A DNA stretch of 41,570 bases. Source: Chara braunii (lineage: Eukaryota > Streptophyta > Charophyceae > Charales > Characeae). Shown in pieces: positions 31,001 to 39,211 of the stretch (position 1 is its first letter; every line of letters starts with the position of its first letter). A model generated the notes under the pieces. The model was not told where the DNA came from. It did no database searches and saw only the letters and a program-made list of their open reading frames with translations. The translations under genes were made by a program, and so were the position numbers. The DNA lies in contig BFEA01000021.1 of the NCBI GenBank assembly GCA_003427395.1, positions 1,079,020 through 1,120,589 on the forward strand, written 5' to 3'.

Positions 31001-34000
31001 AGGTGCGCTTTGATCGATGTTCGGTGGCTTTACTTATTGCGTTTGAAGTTTGAACATATACTGGTGTGTGTGCCATTCTTCAGCATCCGCCGACAATCAA
31101 GTCAGCATATGGGAGTTGTCTTTTCAGACATTTGTATTTGAAAGAGGGGTCGTCCCTCTGTTGTGTTTGAAACGGTATTCACCAGTCTGCAGTAGCCGAT
31201 GCAGATCCCAGGGTTCGATCCCTAGTCCCCACCTTACCTGTGTACGGTGTCTGTGTCGACCCCCTAGAGTTGAACCCGTGACCTGTGTCTTTGTAACAGT
31301 TGGTAGGCTGTCGTAGGGTCCATAGGTAGCAGGGGTTCGATCTGTAGACCTGTCGAGTAGGAGTCTCAGTCAGGTCTAGAAGTCGTAGCTGTAGTTTTCC
31401 CGAAGGGTCAAGGTCGTAGCTGCGACAGTCCAGAAAGGTCAAGGTCGTAGCTGCTACAGTATCGAAAGGCCAAGTCTACGGCCTTCAGGAAGGTCCCAGT
31501 AGTGGCCTTTCGAAGATGCCCATGTTTAGGCTGAGGCAGTGGTGAGGCAAGTGGGCAAGTGGTGGAGTCTACCCGTGCTGAGTCAGCAGTTCCAGTCCCA
31601 GTCAGTCCTGGTCCAGTCAAGCAAGTACCGCATGGGACTGTGTGCACCACGGGCATGGGAAAGGGCCAGACCAACGAGCTGCAGAAGTATAAATCAAGAG
31701 GCAGCGCCCAGTCATGGATTCATTCCGGCGTGAGCCATGCGGAGTCGCTGCCACAAGCGACTTGTGCGAGGTGGTCTGCAGTGAGCCCGAGGACGAAGTG
31801 GGCGAGAGAGAAGGAGCTTAGCCATAGCGATAGGGTAGTAGTGGCCATAGCCGCCATAGCTGTAGATAGAGTTCAGTGAGTGTGTGTGTGTGTGTGTACT
31901 GACTATCGCGTGTGGGATATCCAGGGTGATCCTGTGTGTGCGAACAGAGAGTTGTGTGGGCGCTGTGTCGCCATAGCCAATGAAGTGAACTTGTATCTGA
32001 ACTGTGTTCTCGGCTACCTTATCTCTGAGTTTTGAGTGGGCGCTTGTCGCCAGTTTGCTGCGCACCTGTTTGCATGCATGAGAAGTGTGAATGAGAGCGA
32101 GTCTGATTGCATGTTACTGTACTCAAGAAATAGAAATTGTGTTTGGCAGTGCTACGCCTTTGCATTCTTATGAAGGGTGAAGTGCGCTTCGGACTTTCAC
32201 ACTCGCTTTGGTGATGTCGATCGTTGTGGATTTTTTTTTTTTTTTTTTTTTTTTAACCACTAGTACCCTTGCTGAGTGGGAAAATAGTGGGCCCCGGGTG
32301 GGCCTCCGACCTTTTAGGAGGCCGAAACGAAACGATGGCCACTGATGAGATTTATCAATGGAAGATGTCGTCGGCCGGGCCTCCGAACTCTTCGGGAACA
32401 GTCCATTTCCCTTAATTTCCCAACATTGGCGGAGGTACTACCGTCTTCACCCGAATAGAACGCCTGGCTAGGCTACCATGCGGGCCGGGACCCGCCCGTG
32501 CAAGGACCAGGGAAGGTCCCAGCGAACCAAAAAAAAAAAAAAATCAAAAAAATTCGAAAAAAATTATGTTATGCAGAAAAATAAACTGAACAACTTTTGC
32601 CTCAGGGTCACATCGAAATTCTTCACCGAATTTAGAATAAAAAATGAAATTTAAAAATATTTTTTTATTTTATTTTATTTTTATTTTTTTTGGCCCGGCC
32701 GGGCAAGTGACCCCGGGCCACTCTGGTTGCCTAGACGCCTGGTCATTATAGCCGTATTTGGGGCAACTTTCAGTCCTGATGCAGCCATTATGACCGGGCA
32801 TTCTATTCGGGTGAAGACGGTAGTGCTTTAAGGTGTGTGCGTGTGTGGCATGGTTGTTAGTGTTGGTGGTGGCGGGAAAGCGAGAACATAATGAGACAAC
32901 TATATATGCTCCCAGAGTTCGGACTTTAATTCTAAATCACTTGGTGTGATGGTATTAATGATGCTCTCTTCGTGAGCTTCTGAAAATGGTTTTCAGTTCC
33001 TTCTTTTTCTGTTGGCCTGGTCTTCGCTGTGCTATGCCATGTCATGCCTTCAGGTCACACGACGGCAACCTGCCCTCACCGGACCGCCCCAGAGCATGGT
33101 ATTACGCCTTCGTCTCGGAGACATACAGAGGCAATTGTTGAATTCGTTGCCGAAAGAGAGATCAGGGGCTCATCGTGCGAGGTGACTGTGTTGATGACTC
33201 TCACCTTTCTTTTTTCGTGAACATTGGGGTCGTCAAATGGGATGCGACGGTGCCCTGATAACTGCAGAAAGAAAAGATGAAAAAGGGATAAAAGAAAAAA
33301 GGAAAAGACTCAAAGAGGGAAAAAAAGGAAGAAAAAGGGGAAAAGGGAATCAAGGAGAAAAGGGGGGAAAAAAGGTCGTGGTCTGATCGGCCGTCGATCA
33401 AATATCAAATTGATCAGAAGGAAAGGAAAAGAGGGAAAAGTTAAAGAAGCATCATATGGTACTTGACCGTACTTCGCTTCATCTCAGCCCAAAACCAACA
33501 AGAAAAGGTATTGCTGATGACCCTGAACTGTTATGCCCGCTACTGCCGATTATTGCTCGAAGTATGGCTGATGCTGTTCTCCTACAAGACCCTACCAAAG
33601 TACGAGGTTATCGAGATGCCCTTAGTGGTCTGGCATTTGTGATAATTGACTCTAATGCGCGCCCTTTTTCCCAAATTATGAGAACTATGTTGATCATGTT
33701 TGTTGATTGAACATGTATGTTTTGTTTCTTAACCTCAATGAATTGTTGGCACCCTGAGACCCAAGGCACAGAATGTCCCCTACCTTCTTGCTTGAACACA
33801 CCGCCTGGCCATTATAGCTGTATTCCGTGCAACTTTCAGGTTAGATGCAGATATGATGACCGGGCGTTGTGTTCAGGCGAAGAGGGTAGGCGGTGTTTGA
33901 TGATTAATTCATAACCTGGCCGCCTTTCTGCCGAATTGCAAATGTGCCCTGGCAAATGACATTGTCGCAAGGGAACTGCCAAAAACACCAGGACTTTCAT

Positions 34001-34406
34001 TTGTAGAAGCATCTGACAGCAGTTGTGGCCACTGTCACTTGAATATGCCCAAGTGTGAGTTTGATGCAAACTCGTAGGTGGTTGAAATCAAACCGTTGAT
34101 AATAACTGTATAGTTTTGCTGCTCGAAATGAAGGTGTGGAGGTTTGGGGAGTGACTGCTACCATCTTCACCCAAATAAAGAATACCCGGTCATTATTATG
34201 GCTGCACCCAGACAGAAAATTACCCCAAATGCAGATATAATGAACGGGCGTTCTATTCGGGTCACGACGGCAGTCTACGGAAAGGGAGATGACATAGGGG
34301 AGGGGCGAGTGCTCAGGAAGCTCTGGGGGCGGGAAACCAAAAGGGTTGCGCTGAAAGTTGTTGACATTGCTTGTTGCTTCAATTATGCCGGGTCTCTCTC
34401 TCACAG

Positions 34407-34441
<35 letters not shown>

Positions 34442-37400
34442 GAGAGTGCAATCATGCTTGACAAAAGGGAGAGAGCAGAGTGAGGACGAATGGGATCGAA
34501 ATAGCTTTCTTACTCATCGCATTGGACTAAGTTGTGCTAGTAGAATCAAGTAATATCGATGAATGAGTCAGAATGAGTGATATTCATCTCTAATCACGTC
34601 ACACTTGATTGGATGGTGAGCTTTCACTATGCTTGGTCATCCATCCAGTACGGTCATACCAATGGAATGCCAACTTCTGATCACAGCGAGCTTATGCCAA
34701 TGGGAGGGGGGGGAAGAAGAGTGCAATCATGCTTGAAAAATGGGAGAGAGCGGAGTGAGGACGAATAGGATCGAAGTAGCTTCCTTACTCATTGCATTGG
34801 ACTAAGTTCTGCTAGTAGAATCAAGTAATATCGATGAAGGACTCAGAATGAGTGATATTCAGCTACTCACTTCACACTTGATTGGATGGTGAGCTTTCAC
34901 TATGCTTGGTCATCCATCCAGTACGGTCATACCGATGGAATGCCAACTTCTGATCACAGCGAGCTTATGCCAATGAGTCTGGTTGTGGTGGTGTGTGTTT
35001 TGAATTCTGTTGTTCTTTCAGCTCAAGCGGCCGCCAGTTATCCCTAATGAGGTCCAGGCTGCCATAGTAAAGCTGCACAGCAGACGGGTGACAACGATGG
35101 AATTCCATCCGACCCGGCAGAACATTCTACTCTCTGGAGACAAGGTGTGAGGCTTGTTTTGTGCTAGGGTTTTGCAATCTGTGTTTGCTGAGCAAGGAAT
35201 TGATAATAATTCACTTGGTCAATTAATGCTCGCCAATGCGTCTTGTGAGGTCTTGAAGGTGTTCTTGCGAGATGAGGGTCGCGTGACAGGAAAAGAGTAG
35301 AGAGCGAAGGGCAAGATTTGATGGATGTGAGTGAGGACTGTGCGACATAGACTAAACTTTGAAAAAAAAGCGAATAAACTTCAATAAAGGAAGAGCGAGA
35401 TTGGATAGAAGTGAAAACGTTTTCTGTAACGCCCATTTAAAAAAAAAAAAAAAACCTGAAGAAAGGGATTTAAAATTGGAGAAGAATTAGCCATCGTCAT
35501 TATGCGAGGATGGTCACATAATGAGAAATAGGGCCTCGGCAGACTTCTTGAAACGAAAAAAAAAAGTGAGTGCATCTTCCCACAGAAGGCGGCAAGCTAC
35601 ATCCTGTTACTATTCATAGTAGCGGATGTGTATCTTGCCAGCTTGTGAGAGAGGGTGTGATCATATTTTATTAGTTTTTTTTTAAAATTATAATGACAAT
35701 TTCAAGAGTAGTGTGGCGAGGCCCATAACCAGATGTTGGGAAGAAAGGTCCCGTTTCGTCTGGATTCGAGTGTGCTCTTAGTGGCTTATGTCCATGTGAA
35801 TGCCTGCAATGATAACATCATGAGGAGTCGTTAATATTGATGATGATGATGATGATGATGATGGGGACTAATGAATCTGTCCCTCCCAGGGAGGGTTTTC
35901 GGTGTGTGCAGAGGGGTCAGTTAGCCATTTGGGACTTTGAAACTGTTCATGAAAGGACTGTGTATCAGTCGGTGCACTCATGTCTCCTCAATACCATCAG
36001 GTGAGCTGCAGTTTTCCTTCACCCCTGCTGCACATTTTACCCTTTGACTTGTCTATGAACGGTTGGAATTGCGTGCAGAAGACTAGGCTCTGTGGATTTG
36101 CTTCTCGAGTGGAAGAAATATACTGTTTCTTTTCCTCGTCTTTTTTTCTTCTTACGGTTCACCGTGCAATTCTCTGTGACCGCATATATGCTTTATCACA
36201 ACCCTTGTATATCCTTCCCTTCGAACGGGTAGATTTGTGGGCTGGCAGTTTGCTTGATAGTCAGGCATATGGAGGATGCGGAAAACGGCAGCTGCATTTC
36301 TTATGGTGAGATTTGCCTGAACAACTCTAAACAGAGAATTTGCCTGAGCAAGTCAAAACTTTGTGATGTTTACAAAGTTTAAGTTGGAGAGTTGAGTTCG
36401 AGGTTTTGAACAGGTGGAGTTCTTGTAAGTTTTGTCCTTTTTCGATCCACTTATTGGCTTGCTTAAAAGAGTTGCTGGGGATCGAGGATGGTTTTTTCCT
36501 TCACTGTCGTTTGTTTGGTTGAAAGGCTTTTGACTTTATGACGTATAGGCAAAGACGTGACGGACACTGACATTGCGAACGTCGCACGTGACGGACACTG
36601 AAATTGCGAACGTCCCTTATTAGATAAACATGCAACCAACATGTCATCTAGTCCCTCTTGGAATGCTAAGATGACTTCCATCAGTGTTGTTGGAGAATTT
36701 GTGGTGAAGAGTCGGGGTGCGATTCTTCATGGTCTGTGATGACCGGTCTGCCTCGTCAAAAAGTTGATTCATCCTACTTGAGAGCTCCTCATCACTATTC
36801 AGATAGGTGCAAATGGAGGGTAACAGTGTTGTGATGTCGAGCAGTTAGATCTTGACACTATGCTTGGAATGAGAAACTTGCTTCCCCTTGTGAATGGAGA
36901 GGGGAGAGGGAATTGAATGAGACTGTGAAAGGAAAACATGTGGAAGAAGGGATACATATGGAGAGGGACGTTGAGATAAGGGAGGAATAAATTAAGGAAA
37001 GTGAAAGAAACAGAGTGTGGTAGAGAGTGCGGTGAGGGGAGGAGGAGGAAGACATCCCACAGGGGTGGATGTGGAATCGTTTGCAATCTTGCTCTCACCT
37101 CTTCTTTTCTTGGTCTGGTGTCCTCCACCTCCTCCTCCTCCTCCTCCTCCTCCTCCTCGACATCCTTGCCTCTTGTATCGAGGAGCCCTCGAAGGCTTTT
37201 GTGGGATCTGGAGGTGTTGTTATCATTTTTTTGTTGGTGTTTCTTCTTATTCAAGAAATCCTTTCTGATTGAATACGAACATCTCCATCAACAAACATCC
37301 TTGGGAGCGATACCTTTTTTTTTTTTTTTTTTTTTTTAAATCCTAATGTTGTGAAAAGGAGCCTCCAGCGTCCAAACCTGGACCGTTTTGAGCCCCTCAG

Positions 37401-39165
37401 ACCAAGGCCGCCGAAACCATCTGCCTGATGTCATGTGCCTGGCTGTCCGTCTGGTAGTCACAGTTATCTCTACGTCCTGTGGAATGTATGGCACATGTGG
37501 ACTAGAGGATCCTGTGGGACATGGGTCTGTTGGAAATGGTTCTCATCCATGCAACCATCCCAGGCTCCTCTGTAATGTTTCATTGTTGGTACTGTGCAGT
37601 TTCCATTTACTGGGATCATTGTGCATCAGGCTGTTGATCCTTTGTAGTGTGGTGAAGAAAAAAAAAACTTGGGCAAATGGGACCCTGGCCGTGGTGTGCG
37701 AACATTTTGTTTGATAAGTATCCGAGCCTGAAAAGAAATATGCACATGGAAAAAAAAAATGAAATTCAATCTGGAGACAAAGTTTGCTGTTCCGGCTGAT
37801 GCGAACAAAACTTTGTTGTGCTGCCAGGTTTAGTCCGGATTCCGATGTGTCAGTCTTCACAGCATCGTCAGATGGAACAGTGTGCTACACTGATCTGGAA
37901 ACGGGCTCGGCAGAGACATTGGTGGATCTGAACCCCAATGGATGGCATGTAAGTGGCCTTGCTGACTTTGACCCTTCTCACTCGATGAGTAGATGAGCAC
38001 TGCTGTCGATGGGAATGAATGGAAGACTTGCGGCATACTCTCACTCCAGCTTGTCTGACTGAATGTGGCCTTATATACGTCCAGGAGTGTGGTAGTGTGA
38101 GTTTACACTCCAGGAGTGTGGTAGTGTGAGCTTACACTTTTACTGTCGCGGAGTATGCTTTTGCTTTTCGTGCTCTGGGTGACAATGCTTTGAATTTGCC
38201 CTTTCATAATTTCTAATTTTCTATAGATTTGTCGTAATATTATTTTTGTAATTTTGTATTAATATCGACTTCAAGCACTTGGATTCGTGGTTTATGGCAG
38301 AGTCTGCATGTGGGTGGTGGGCTTGGGGCTTGTTAATGATCAGGGGCAGGTTTTTTTTTACAAGCGCCACAATTACTCATGCCAGCGGAGCCTGGGGAGT
38401 CTGCATGTTCTCTACCCAGCTGTAGAGTATTGTTGGAATCATGGCTATCAGAAGATCTTTCTGCATGCATGTATATGAAGTCTACCACAAGAGTTCTCCA
38501 TCTTTAGTTAGTCAGGTGGGAGGTGGGGAGCAGAGAATGGAGAGGAGGGGGGAGGAGGGACTACCATTCCATTTGTGACTGGCTTAGGTGGCTCTGATGC
38601 CCAAACTGCATATGCTTTCGTTGGGTGGTTGTGTGATGCTCGAGTTCACACTCGATCGTTCGTGGTCATGTTCGTTCCAAGATCACACCGGCAATCAGGC
38701 TTGCAATCCCTTAATTTCTCATGGAATCAAGCTATGAACCTTCATGAGAAATGGTGTCAAGCTGTCAGCCATGCATGGTTGGGCTGATACTCCTTTGGGC
38801 ATTTAACTTCGACGTTCCTGGCCGTAATTTTGGCGTTTTGTGAACCGAAATCGTCAGGCCCTACTGGGGGGAGGCCGGTGAGGCCTGATGATTTCGGTTA
38901 AAAAAATGCTGAAAAATGCGGCCGGGAATGTCAAAGTCAAATTCCCAAAGGGGTATATTTCGACTAATAGTTATCCATAATTTTATTTTTCTAATTTCTT
39001 GTGGATCAGGTTAACATCTTACCAGTTACTCAAGTTTTGTTTTCTCCCTAATTTCTTGTGGATAGGGTTAATACGTTGATATCGTACTACTTGCCGGCCT
39101 TGTGGCTTAATGGTATAATACACGCTAGCTGCTTGTAAACGGATGACGACTTCGAAGTTCAAATC

Positions 39166-39211
<46 letters not shown>

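Larger units (their letters stand above)
30921..33053 (+). other. DDB2 intron 2
   Basis: Contains TRNA-like B-box remnants around 31200 and 31335, short repeats of a GGTCAAGGTCGTAGCTG motif at 31375-31480, (GT)n at 31878, a poly(T) run near 32231, a degraded family C element, and family A copy 9 split by a hAT-like element. No coding sequence recognised. Confidence 0.8.
33182..35021 (+). other. DDB2 intron 3
   Basis: Holds a purine-rich tract (33270-33380), family A copies 10 and 11, a 32-base poly(G) run and a 275-bp tandem duplication that reaches almost to the acceptor. An open stretch at 33456-33710 (+) shows no recognisable domain. Confidence 0.8.

Noticed and set aside
30287-31141. Frames running through the 180-N gap, including a 193-codon + frame
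   Set aside because: Length comes from undetermined bases. Only 30830-30920 of that region is a supported exon, and the frame beyond it reads into the intron.
33456-33710. 84-codon frame (+) in DDB2 intron 3
   Set aside because: Looks somewhat protein-like but has no domain I recognise, and the DDB2 exon 3 to exon 4 junction is in phase without it.
37001-37339. Poly-Ser/Pro frames at the (CTC)n tract
   Set aside because: Microsatellite translation; lies in intron 5.
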